In this document: piece by piece, positions 17,225-29,483 of the stretch
Layout of the letters: every line of letters starts with the position of its first letter
How positions within the stretch are numbered: the first letter of the stretch is position 1
Source: Caulobacter sp.
GTDB lineage: Bacteria > Pseudomonadota > Alphaproteobacteria > Caulobacterales > Caulobacteraceae
Assembly: GCA_030652755.1 (NCBI GenBank)
Contig: JAUSPV010000045.1
Span: forward strand, 1-52,407
Length of the DNA stretch: 52,407 nt
Direction of reading: 5' to 3'
Notes under the pieces: generated by a model
What the model saw: the letters and a program-made list of their open reading frames with translations, nothing else
What the model was told of the DNA's origin: nothing
Database searches by the model: none
Translations under genes and position numbers: made by a program

Positions 17225-18130
17225 ATGGCCACCTTCTCGGCGACCGACGCGGCGTTCTCCGGATTTACGCTCGCCCGGTCGAGGCCACGCGTCTTCCTGA
17301 TCTGGGGCCTGCTTCTCGTCGCCATGTCGCTGGTCACCACAACGGCGACCATCCTGACCGTCGGCCAGGCCATGACGGACATGCAGGCGGCCAACCAGTC
17401 CGGCGATCAGGAGGCGTCGATGCGGTCCATGATGACGCTGGCGCCGTACTACCTGATCGCCCTGCCGCTGACGCTGCTCTACTACGGGGTCGCCACGGCG
17501 GCGGTGAACCGCATGGTTCTGCGACCTGATGACAGCCGCAACGCCTTCATCCGAGTTGGCGGCGATGAATGGCGGATGATCATCGTCATGGTCGTCCAGT
17601 GGCTGATCGGCGGCGGGGTGGTTCTCGGCGCGATGGTGCTCGCGGCGATCCTGGTCGGTGTTGCCAGCGCGGCGGGCGGCCCGATCGCCGGCGTCATCGT
17701 GGGGATCCTCGCCGGCCTCGCCGGAGTCGCCCTGGTCCTTCTGGTCGCCGTCCGCCTCTCGTTGGCGCTGTCGCAGACCTTCGCCACCGGCCGCGTGAAC
17801 ATCTTCGGAAGCTGGGCCCTGACCAAGGGTCGGTTCTGGCCGATCCTCGGCGCCTATCTGCTGGCCCTCGTGCTGCTGATCGTCGTCTACCTGCTGGCCT
17901 TCGCGGTGCAAGCGGTGGTGGCCATCGCGCTCGGTGGCGGTCTGGCCGGGGTGACGAGCCTGTTTGAGCCGGACATGAGCACGCTGGCGTCGTTCTTCAC
18001 CCCGGCCATGCTGGTCTACGTCGCGACCGGCGGCTTCCTGTCAGCGCTGGCGCTGATGGTCCTGTATGCGCCGGCGGCCTCGATCTACCGTGACATCGCC
18101 CAGCCCGTGACGGCGGACGTCTTCAGCTAG
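17225..18130 (+). CDS. Multi-pass membrane protein of unknown function (paralogue cluster, member 4)
   Basis: A 301-residue membrane protein related to the genes at 13803, 14810 and 15610. AVNRMVLRPDDSRNAFIRVG followed by GDEWRM (about residues 95-121), and RLSLALSQTFATGRVNIFGS followed by WALTKGRFWPILGA, align with the two shared signatures. About six hydrophobic segments are visible, with a long Gly/Ala-rich central pair. It has its own promoter region, divergent from the GST gene, and converges on uvrA 18 bases downstream. Function unknown. Confidence 0.8.
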   Translation: MATFSATDAAFSGFTLARSRPRVFLIWGLLLVAMSLVTTTATILTVGQAMTDMQAANQSGDQEASMRSMMTLAPYYLIALPLTLLYYGVATAAVNRMVLRPDDSRNAFIRVGGDEWRMIIVMVVQWLIGGGVVLGAMVLAAILVGVASAAGGPIAGVIVGILAGLAGVALVLLVAVRLSLALSQTFATGRVNIFGSWALTKGRFWPILGAYLLALVLLIVVYLLAFAVQAVVAIALGGGLAGVTSLFEPDMSTLASFFTPAMLVYVATGGFLSALALMVLYAPAASIYRDIAQPVTADVFS

Positions 18131-18148
18131 ACCGGATCGCGGCGGGCG

Positions 18149-21040
<2,892 letters not shown>

Positions 21041-21125
21041 GGTCACCGGGAGGAACGCGCGAGGCCGGCAAAAGGAAGCGCGGCGCAACGGCTATATCTA
21101 GTGCGCAGGGCCGCGTAAAACACAA

Positions 21126-21140
21126 GAACATTGTGTGAAC
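21126..21140. promoter_or_regulatory. LexA (SOS) box GAAC-N7-GAAC
   Basis: GAAC at 21126-21129 and GAAC at 21137-21140 are separated by exactly seven bases, a perfect match to the alphaproteobacterial LexA operator (GTTC-N7-GTTC on the other strand). It sits between divergent uvrA (start 21040) and aidB (start 21275), nearer to uvrA. Confidence 0.82.
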
Positions 21141-21156
21141 CTGGCGATCTTCACGG

Positions 21157-21187
21157 CGTCTTGCTGACAGTGGCTGTCAGCAAGACG
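21157..21187. promoter_or_regulatory. 14-base perfect inverted repeat upstream of aidB
   Basis: CGTCTTGCTGACAG at 21157-21170 and its exact reverse complement at 21174-21187, separated by TGG. It lies 17 bases from the LexA box and about 88 bases before aidB. No T run follows, so it is not a normal terminator. An operator for another regulator, or an autoregulatory AidB site, is possible; neither is shown. Confidence 0.6.
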
Positions 21188-21274
21188 ACGATTGCGGCCG
21201 TTCGCTTGACGCGCATCATGGCGCTCCGCTGTCTTCGCCCGCCCAATGGCGCCCGCCAGAGACCAGAGATTCCC

Positions 21275-22927
21275 ATGCCCCGCCACGCCCCCTCGACCCA
21301 GCTTGAGACCCACGAGGTCTTCAACCAGCCGCCGGCCTTCATCGGCCACAACCTCTTCGACACCGACAGGGCCATGTGCGAGGCGGCGGTCCGCGAAGGC
21401 GGCGACTGGGTCGGCGAACCTCTGTCGAAACTTGGTGCGGTGGCCGGCTCGGAAGCCGTGCTTGAGCTGGGCGATCTGGCCAATCGCCATCCGCCCGAGC
21501 TGGTCCCGTTCGACCGCTATGGCCAGCGGATCGACGAGGCGCGGTTCCATCCGAGCTATCACCAGCTCATGGGCGTGGCGATGGACCACCACATCCACGA
21601 CATCGCCTGGACCGCGGACCGGCCTGGCGGTCACGTGGCTCACGCCGGCCTGCTGGCCCTGATGACCCAGGCCGAGGCCGGCGTGCTCTGCCCGATCAGC
21701 ATGACCTACGCCGCCGTCCCGGCCCTGCGGCATCAACCGGACATCACCGGCCCCTGGCTGGAGAAGCTGATCGGCGGGACCTATGACGGCCCGCTCGGAC
21801 CGATCGCCGGCAAGCGCGGCGTCACCGTCGGCATGGCGATGACCGAGAAGCAGGGCGGCAGCGACGTACGCGCCAACACCACGCGCGCTCATCCGCTCGG
21901 CGGTCGGCTCTACCGGCTGGTCGGCCACAAGTGGTTCTGCTCGGCGCCGATGAGCGACGGCTTCCTGACCCTGGCCTACGCCGAGGGCGGCCTCAGCTGC
22001 TTCCTGGTTCCGCGCATCGCGCCGGACGGGTCGCGCAACGGCATTCAGGTGATGCGGCTGAAGGACAAGCTGGGCAACAAGTCCAACGCTTCCAGCGAGA
22101 TCGAGTACCACGACGCCGTCGCCTGGCTGCTGGGCGAGGAGGGACGCGGCGTCTCGGTGATCATCGACATGGTCCACCACACCCGGCTCGACACCATGGC
22201 CGGGACGCTTGGCATCATGCGCCGGCCGCTGGCCGAGGCGGTCAACCATGTGGCAGGCCGTCGCGTGTTCCAGAAGACCCTTGCCGACCAGCCGGCCATG
22301 CGGGCGGTGATCGCCGATCTGGGGCTGGAGTATGAGGCCGCCGCCGCGCTGACCATGCGCGTTGCCCGGGCCTTCGATGGCGAGGCGGAAAGCGATCGCG
22401 CCTTCGCCCGGCTCGCCGTGGCGCTGGGCAAATACTGGCTGACCAAGCGCTGCCCGAACTTCGTCTACGAGTGCATGGAGTGCCATGGCGGCGTCGGCTA
22501 CGTCGAGGAGACGCCCCTGCCGCGCTATTTCCGCGAAAGCCCGCTGAACGCCATCTGGGAAGGGTCAGGCAACGTCATCGCGCTCGACGTGCTGCGCACC
22601 CTGCGCAAGGAGCCGGCGGCGATGGACAGCTTTGTCGCCGAGATCGCCCTGGCCAGGGGAGGCGATCGGCGCCTCGACGCCGCCGCCGGGCGACTGGCTG
22701 ACCGTTTCGCCGGCCCGGCGGGAGAGAGCGATGCACGCCGGCTGGTCGAGGACATGGCGGTCCTGCTCCAGGGCTCGCTGCTCGTCCGTCACGGCCCCGA
22801 AGCCGTGGCGGACGGCTTTGTCGCCAGCCGGATCGGCGGCGACTGGGGACGTTGCTTCGGAACGCTTCCCGCGGGCGCGGACATCGACGCGATCGCGCGC
22901 CGCCAGATCGAGCCGCTGGCCGGCTAG
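21275..22927 (+). CDS. aidB: AidB-type acyl-CoA dehydrogenase-like DNA alkylation response protein
   Basis: FAD-binding member of the acyl-CoA dehydrogenase superfamily that in E. coli is induced by alkylating agents and binds DNA. The 550-residue length fits AidB rather than ordinary 380-residue dehydrogenases. Typical segments are THEVFNQPPAFIGHNLFDTD near the start, MTEKQGGSDVRANTT, VGHKWFCSAPMSDGFLTLA, RLKDKLGNKSNASSEIEY, and ECHGGVGYVEETPLPRYFRE. ATG 21275 begins the conserved region; a longer frame upstream is not needed. It lies divergent from uvrA across a LexA box. Its stop overlaps that of the convergent DUF1203 gene in a CTAG. Confidence 0.92.
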   Translation: MPRHAPSTQLETHEVFNQPPAFIGHNLFDTDRAMCEAAVREGGDWVGEPLSKLGAVAGSEAVLELGDLANRHPPELVPFDRYGQRIDEARFHPSYHQLMGVAMDHHIHDIAWTADRPGGHVAHAGLLALMTQAEAGVLCPISMTYAAVPALRHQPDITGPWLEKLIGGTYDGPLGPIAGKRGVTVGMAMTEKQGGSDVRANTTRAHPLGGRLYRLVGHKWFCSAPMSDGFLTLAYAEGGLSCFLVPRIAPDGSRNGIQVMRLKDKLGNKSNASSEIEYHDAVAWLLGEEGRGVSVIIDMVHHTRLDTMAGTLGIMRRPLAEAVNHVAGRRVFQKTLADQPAMRAVIADLGLEYEAAAALTMRVARAFDGEAESDRAFARLAVALGKYWLTKRCPNFVYECMECHGGVGYVEETPLPRYFRESPLNAIWEGSGNVIALDVLRTLRKEPAAMDSFVAEIALARGGDRRLDAAAGRLADRFAGPAGESDARRLVEDMAVLLQGSLLVRHGPEAVADGFVASRIGGDWGRCFGTLPAGADIDAIARRQIEPLAG

Positions 22928-23391
22928 ACCCGGTCGATGCGCGCGGCGAAGCAGCCGCGGCGGGCGTTGTGGGCGTGCAGATAGGCCGCCCTTGGGTCGG
23001 CCAGGAAGCGTTCGATCAGCGGGACAGCCTCGACGCCCTCGACGATCTCCGCGTCAATCATCATGCCCGCCGCGTCGTAGGCGCGGATGGCCAGCAGACG
23101 TCCCTCTAGGGTCGGCGGCATCGCGTTCTCGTAGCGGGCAGGGGCGGCGGCGCTCTCACGGACATAGATAGCGTGGCGGGCGCGGTAGGGCGTGTCGGCC
23201 GCATGATGTTCGTGGTTCAGCAGCAGAACGGTCTCCCCCGGCTCGGCGTCGACCAGCGAGATGCGACAGGGAAAGCCCGGCTTGGCGTCAACGCTGAACC
23301 GGATCGCTCCGGCGGCGGCCAGGGCGGCGTCATCGGCGCCGAATAGCGGGGCGAAGGGTTCAGGCGCGAGGCCGGTGACGACGAAGGACAT
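22924..23391 (-). CDS. DUF1203 domain protein
   Basis: A 155-residue cytoplasmic protein of the uncharacterised DUF1203 family. Characteristic stretches are CRISLVDAEPGETVLLLNHE, then HHAADTPYRARHAIYVRE, and RLLAIRAYDAAGMMIDAEI. No catalytic role is known to me. It follows the globin gene on the same strand after 78 bases and may be co-transcribed with it. The stop shares four bases with the stop of aidB. Confidence 0.85.
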   Translation of the reverse strand: MSFVVTGLAPEPFAPLFGADDAALAAAGAIRFSVDAKPGFPCRISLVDAEPGETVLLLNHEHHAADTPYRARHAIYVRESAAAPARYENAMPPTLEGRLLAIRAYDAAGMMIDAEIVEGVEAVPLIERFLADPRAAYLHAHNARRGCFAARIDRV

Positions 23392-23469
23392 GAGGTTGCT
23401 CCTGCAAGGCTGTGCGCAATCCTCGCCGAGCGGGATGTGCGCCGCGACCCGGAACTTGCTGTCCTTCGG

Positions 23470-23961
23470 TCAGCCCTCGCGTCGGTACCGCTCGCCGACG
23501 CCCAGCAGGACGCCGTTGTGGTTGGCCACGCCCAGTTCGAGGCTCTCGGCGATGTTGCGGGCGCGACTTACGAAGTGGCGGGCGGCGAGCGGCGTGCACA
23601 GCTGCTGCGCCGTCTCCTCGAACAGCGCCAGCCAGCGGTCGAAGTGCGCCGCGTCCACGGGCAATCCCATGTGCTTCGGCATCGGCCGGCCGCCGTAGAT
23701 ACCCGTCGCCAGCGCGACCGACGACCAGAACTGCTTCATCCGCGCCAGATGCGGACCCCAGTCCTTGATCCGCTCGGCGAAGACCGGTCCGAGCAGCGGA
23801 TCGGCACGCACCTTGTCGTAGAAGCCCTCGACCAGGTCCGAGATCAGCGCCTCGTCGATGCCGGTGGCGGCGCGGATACGGGCGGAAGCCTCGGCGCGGC
23901 GCGCCTCGGCGTCCTCGCGCGAGAGGCGGGGCTCGGCATGGGGGAAGGGAAGACTGGTCAC
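23470..23961 (-). CDS. Group III truncated haemoglobin
   Basis: Haem protein of the group III truncated globin family, probably cytoplasmic, used for oxygen or nitric-oxide chemistry. The 163-residue product has the family's signature run: FYDKVRADPLLGPVF, then DWGPHLARMKQFWSSV, GIYGGRPMPKHMGLP (proximal His region) and HFDRWLALFEETA. The start is taken as GTG 23961, six bases after an AAGGA ribosome-binding site. A longer frame reaches 24108 but lacks conserved sequence. A TTGC-N6-TCAA FixK-type site lies about 52-66 bases upstream. Confidence 0.9.
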   Translation of the reverse strand: MTSLPFPHAEPRLSREDAEARRAEASARIRAATGIDEALISDLVEGFYDKVRADPLLGPVFAERIKDWGPHLARMKQFWSSVALATGIYGGRPMPKHMGLPVDAAHFDRWLALFEETAQQLCTPLAARHFVSRARNIAESLELGVANHNGVLLGVGERYRREG

Positions 23962-24013
23962 GGTCGGTCCTTGCTCACGGTGCGTAGATAGGGCCGCCGC
24001 GGCCGGGTCGCCA

Positions 24014-24027
24014 TTGCGCCTGATCAA
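24014..24027. promoter_or_regulatory. FixK-type box TTGC-N6-TCAA upstream of the globin
   Basis: TTGCGCCTGATCAA at 24014-24027 fits the relaxed FixK consensus TTG(A/C)-N6-(T/G)CAA. It is 53 bases upstream of the globin start on the minus strand. The match is weaker than the site at 10855 because only one arm is ATCAA. Confidence 0.45.
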
Positions 24028-24106
24028 GTCCGCGCGCTTCCGTCGCGGAGCGGAAGGCCCTATATCGACCGTTCCGGGGCCGGCCCGGTCACCGATGGAG
24101 GCTCCC

Positions 24107-24217
24107 ATGATCGACAGGACGCAGAACCGCTTCGCCGTTTCCGCCGACCTGCTCGAGAGCCTTCATGTCGACCCTGCCGTACTTCACCCTGGACGCCGTC
24201 TCCGCCGCCACGCCTGA
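24107..24217 (+). CDS. Possible short upstream ORF overlapping the ABC-F start
   Basis: A 36-codon frame starting at ATG 24107 with a well-placed GGAGG (24097-24101) and overlapping the first 53 bases of the ABC-F gene in another frame. The predicted peptide begins MIDRTQNRFAVSADLLES and has no recognised domain. The ABC-F start itself has a weak ribosome-binding site. Some antibiotic-resistance ABC-F genes are controlled by translated leaders, so this could be a leader, but it could also be chance. Confidence 0.3.
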   Translation: MIDRTQNRFAVSADLLESLHVDPAVLHPGRRLRRHA

Positions 24218-25743
24218 CGGCCGCGTCCTCTTCGACAATCTGACCCTCGCCTTCGGGCGCGAGCGCACCGGGCTCGTAGGCCGCAACGGCGCGGGCAAGA
24301 CCACGCTGCTGCGTCTGCTGACAGGCGAGCTGCGACCCGCGGCTGGCGCTATCGGACGGTCGGGTCGCGTCGGATTGCTCCGTCAGACCCTTCAGTCCCC
24401 CGCGGGGGCGACCGTCGCTGATCTGCTCGACATCGCCGCGCCGCTGGCCCGCCTGGCGCGCATCGAGGCGGGGGAGGGGAGCGTCGACGATCTGGCCGAG
24501 GCGGACTGGACCTTGCCGGCACGAGCGGACGCGGCGCTGAGCGCGGTCGGCCTGGCGGACCTGGCGCTGGATCGCGCCGCCGACACGCTCAGTGGGGGGC
24601 AGTTGACCCGGTTGGCGTTGGCCGCCCTCACCGTGGCCGAGCCCGACGTGATCCTGATGGATGAGCCGACCAACAACCTGGATGTCGAGGCGCGGGCGCT
24701 GGTCGCCGAGTTCCTGCGGCGTTGGAAGGGCGGCGCGGTCGTGGTCAGCCACGACCGCGGCCTGCTGCGCCAGATGGACCGCATCGTCGAGATCTCCGGC
24801 ATGGGCGTGAGCGTCTACGGCGGCGGCTATGACCTCTACGCCGAGCGCAAGGCGCTGGAGCGGGAAGCGGCCGAGCGCGACCTGTCTGTCGCCGAGCGCG
24901 AGTCGGCGCGGGTCGAGCGGGAGGCGCAGCGGGCTCGCGAGAAGAAGGCCCGACGCGATGCGGCCGGCAAACGTTACGCCGCCAGCGGCAGCGCGCCGAA
25001 GATTCTGTTGGGGGCCCAGAAGCGGCGGGCCGAGGAGAGCGCGGGACGGGAGGACCGGCTTGCCGACCGGCAGCGCGATCTCTCGGCCGAGCAACTCGCC
25101 GAGGCCGGCGCGCGCGTCGAGCGCATCCGGACGCTGGCTTTCGATCTGCCAACGTCTGGTCTGCAGCCCGGGAAGGCGGTGCTGGCCTTCGACAAGGTCG
25201 CGTTCGGCTATGGCGCGGGGCCCCTGTTGTCGGGCCTGTCGCTACAGATCATCGGTCCGGTGCGCATCGCGGTTGTCGGGCCTAACGGCGCAGGCAAGTC
25301 GACGCTGATCCGGCTGGCGACCGGCGCTCTCGAACCCGCGTCCGGGCGGGTGAGCCGTCCTGTGCGCTCGGTGTTGCTGGACCAGCAGGCGGCGGTCCTG
25401 CGCGACGCCGAGACGATCCTGGAGGGCTTCCGCAGGCTCAACCCCCTCGCGACGGTCAACGACGCCCAGGCGGCGCTGGCCCGGTTCCTGTTCCGCAACA
25501 CCGCCGCGCACCAGGCCGTTGGCTCTCTGAGCGGCGGGGAGCGGCTGCGGGCCGCGCTGGCCTGCGTGCTGTCCGGCGCGCAGCCGCCCCAGCTGTTGAT
25601 CCTCGACGAACCCACCAATCACCTGGATCTGCCGTCCATCGCGGCGGTCGAACAGGCGCTGGCCGGCTACGATGGCGCGCTGCTGGTCGTCAGCCACGAC
25701 GCCGACTTCCTGGGGGCCATCGGGATCGACCGCGTGATTGAAC

Positions 25744-25760
<17 letters not shown>
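24165..25760 (+). CDS. ABC-F family ATP-binding protein
   Basis: Soluble protein with two ATP-binding cassettes and no membrane domain, as in ribosome-binding ABC-F factors. The 531-residue product has a Walker A VGRNGAGKTTLLRLL (about residues 38-52), signature LSGGQLTRLALA and LMDEPTNNLDVEA. A charged linker helix follows (about 225-310), then the second set GPNGAGKSTLI, LSGGERLRAALA and ILDEPTNHLDLPS. This makes a translation factor or ribosome-protection role likely; which subfamily (Uup, YheS, EttA or antibiotic-resistance type) is not settled. It converges on the histidine kinase with a 17-base overlap. Confidence 0.9.
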
Positions 25761-27534
<1,774 letters not shown>

Positions 27535-27629
27535 GAGTTGGCTTAAGCCCCATTCGGTAGAGCCATGCTGCCTGCGCTCGGTTAAATTGCTGTTTAGCGG
27601 CGCGCGCTTACTTGTGGCGGATGGTCACA

Positions 27630-28034
27630 TCAGCTGACCACCTGAAACGTCGCGCTGGCCCGGGCGCAGGGCTTGCCGTCGGCGGTGACGAGCGCGGAGG
27701 CGAAGCAGAGGCTGCGGCCGCGCTTCACGACGGTCGGCTCGACCTGCAGCCACTGACCGATCCTCGCCACGGCGAGGAAGTCCAGCGCCAGATTGACGGT
27801 CAGCAGGCCATTGGCGACCTCCAGCCCCAGGCCGCAGCTCAGGCCCATGGCGTTGTCGGCCAGCGCCGACACCAGCCCGCCGTGCGCGAAGCCGCGACTG
27901 TTGGTGTGCGGCGGCGCGATCCACAGACCCAGCTGCAGGCTGTCGTCGGCGCGGCGGCAGTAAAGCGGCTCCCAGGGGTCGGTCAGCGGGCTCTTGCGGA
28001 CGTGGGGCTCGAAGCCATCGGGTGGCGGGGTCAT
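27630..28034 (-). CDS. PaaI-family hotdog-fold thioesterase
   Basis: Probable acyl-CoA thioesterase. The 134-residue product has the hotdog active-site region FAHGGLVSALADNAMGLS, with the Asp-Asn pair, and LLTVNLALDFLAVARIGQWL as the central strand. The tail, VVKRGRSLCFASALVTADGK, is typical of the PaaI and menaquinone-type family. It is divergent from a TetR-type regulator 44 bases away, with a dyad operator between them, so it is probably that regulator's target. Confidence 0.88.
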   Translation of the reverse strand: MTPPPDGFEPHVRKSPLTDPWEPLYCRRADDSLQLGLWIAPPHTNSRGFAHGGLVSALADNAMGLSCGLGLEVANGLLTVNLALDFLAVARIGQWLQVEPTVVKRGRSLCFASALVTADGKPCARASATFQVVS

Positions 28035-28052
28035 GACATCAACCTCCTATTG

Positions 28053-28070
28053 ATGTAGACCAGTCTATAT
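28053..28070. promoter_or_regulatory. TetR-type operator dyad TAGAC-CA-GTCTA
   Basis: TAGAC at 28056-28060 and GTCTA at 28063-28067 form a dyad, extended by flanking AT on both sides (28053-28070). It lies within the 44-base gap between the divergent thioesterase and TetR genes, overlapping where both promoters must be. The core resembles the B. subtilis LmrA/YxaF operators (TAGA...GGTCTATA), which fits the LmrA-like C-terminal part of the regulator. Confidence 0.6.
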
Positions 28071-28078
28071 AGATTCCC

Positions 28079-28651
28079 ATGTCAGCCCAGCCCAGACACC
28101 GAAACGCCATCGTTCAATCCGCCGCCGCCCTGTTCCGGCGCTACGGCTACTCCGCCACGGGCCTGGCCGACATCGTCGAGCGCAGCGGGGCGCCGAAGGG
28201 GTCGCTCTACCACTACTTCCCGGGCGGCAAGGGTCAGATCGGCGAGGCGGCGGTGACCAGCGCCGGCGAGCTGGTGCGGCGAACGCTGGCGACCCTGGCG
28301 GCCGAAACACCGGACGCGCCGGCCCTGGTGGCCGAGTACGTCCGGTGGCTGGTCATCTGGATGGAACAGTCGGCCTGGCGTGACGGCTGTCCGATAACGA
28401 CGGTCCTGCTCGAGACAGCGGCGCAGGACGACGCCATTCGGGCGGCGGGGCAGGCGGCCTTTGCGGGGTGGGTTGCGATCATCGCCGGCAAGCTTGAGGC
28501 GGACGGATGGGACTCGGCCGACGCGTCCGAGCGCGCCGGTGTCGTCATCTCCGCACTGGAAGGCAGCCTCATCCAGGCGAGGGTCGAGCGGAGCCCGGCG
28601 CCGATCGTTTCGGCGGGACGCCTGCTTGGCCTGCTGATTCAACGGGCTTGA
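28079..28651 (+). CDS. TetR/AcrR-family regulator (LmrA/YxaF type)
   Basis: DNA-binding repressor of 190 residues. The N-terminal helix-turn-helix reads LFRRYGYSATGLADIVERSG followed by APKGSLYHYFPGGKGQI (about residues 20-60). The C-terminal domain contains WLVIWMEQSAWRDGCPITTV, as in the LmrA/YxaF branch. The ligand is unknown. It faces the thioesterase gene across a shared dyad and probably represses both it and itself. Confidence 0.92.
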   Translation: MSAQPRHRNAIVQSAAALFRRYGYSATGLADIVERSGAPKGSLYHYFPGGKGQIGEAAVTSAGELVRRTLATLAAETPDAPALVAEYVRWLVIWMEQSAWRDGCPITTVLLETAAQDDAIRAAGQAAFAGWVAIIAGKLEADGWDSADASERAGVVISALEGSLIQARVERSPAPIVSAGRLLGLLIQRA

Positions 28652-28721
28652 GGAGCGGGGCGCCCGTTTCCGGCGCCCTTTGACATGCAGGCGGATCGCC
28701 GTCGCCGCATTGTCGCCGCCT

Positions 28722-28736
28722 GGGCACGATTGCTGC
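28722..28736 (+). promoter_or_regulatory. Candidate sigma-54 promoter for the parA-like gene
   Basis: GGGCAC-GATTG-CTGC matches TGGCAC-N5-TTGC in eight of ten defined positions, with the invariant GG and GC dinucleotides ten bases apart. It lies 38 bases before ATG 28774, leaving a sensible leader of about 25 bases. No activator site was identified. Confidence 0.45.
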
Positions 28737-28773
28737 TTCGGAAACCAGCGTTCGTACCGATTTGGGACAGGCG

Positions 28774-29478
28774 ATGAAAACGCTCGCCGTACTTTCCCGC
28801 AAAGGCGGGACCGGGAAGACCACACTGGCGCTCCACCTTGCGGTGGCGGCCCGGAACGCCGGACTATCGACCCTGGTTGTCGACCTCGACCGCCAGCAGT
28901 CGTCGGTCGAATGGCGTCGCCAGCGGGGACGCTGCGACATCCTCGTCGAAGCCGTGAAGCCCGGAGCGCTGTTCACGCGCCAGCAGGACGCCTGCCGCGA
29001 GGGCATCGACCTGCTGATCGTCGACACCGGTCCTTCGCTGGAGGCCGACGTCGAGCAGGCCATCCGCTGCGCCGACCTGTGCGCCATAGTGGCCCGCCCG
29101 AACTTCTTCGACATCAAGGCGGTCGCCGATACCGCCGCGCTGGCCCACAGCTTCCACCGCGACGTGGTGTTTGTGCTCAACCAGGCCCCGTCGCGACGCG
29201 GCGGGTTCGAGAATCCGGCCGTCGGCGAGGCGGTGCTGACGCTGCGCGCGCTGGGGGGCGTCGTCGCCCCAATCGGACTTCGCAGCCGTGTCGCCTACCA
29301 GCAGAGCGTCGCCCTCGGCCTGACGGCCCAGGAGCATGAACCAGAAGGCTCCGCCGCGAGCGAGATCGCGGCCCTCTGGCGCTGGATGGAGTCGCGGCTT
29401 CACACTGAGCGGGCGCCGACACCGCGGATTCCGACCTTTGTCTCTCTGGCCGCGGAACGGACCGCGCGACCCTTCTGA
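28774..29478 (+). CDS. Orphan ParA-family ATPase
   Basis: A 234-residue P-loop ATPase of the ParA/MinD group. The deviant Walker A is RKGGTGKTTLALHL (about residues 9-22), and the Walker B region is LLIVDTGPSLEADVEQ. An FVLNQAPSRR stretch follows the switch II segment, as in ParA-family cargo-positioning ATPases. No parB gene or MinE/FlhF partner is adjacent. ATG 28774 is chosen over TTG 28762. The gene sits 1.2 kb from flagellar genes and has a sigma-54-like promoter. Its cargo is unknown; plasmid partitioning is unlikely in this chromosomal setting. Confidence 0.88.
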   Translation: MKTLAVLSRKGGTGKTTLALHLAVAARNAGLSTLVVDLDRQQSSVEWRRQRGRCDILVEAVKPGALFTRQQDACREGIDLLIVDTGPSLEADVEQAIRCADLCAIVARPNFFDIKAVADTAALAHSFHRDVVFVLNQAPSRRGGFENPAVGEAVLTLRALGGVVAPIGLRSRVAYQQSVALGLTAQEHEPEGSAASEIAALWRWMESRLHTERAPTPRIPTFVSLAAERTARPF

Positions 29479-29483
29479 AGCGA

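Noticed and set aside
27570-27600. Possible CtrA site TTAA-N7-TTTA before the histidine kinase
   Set aside because: The second half-site is TTTA, not TTAA. One mismatch in a four-base core is too weak to list as a site.
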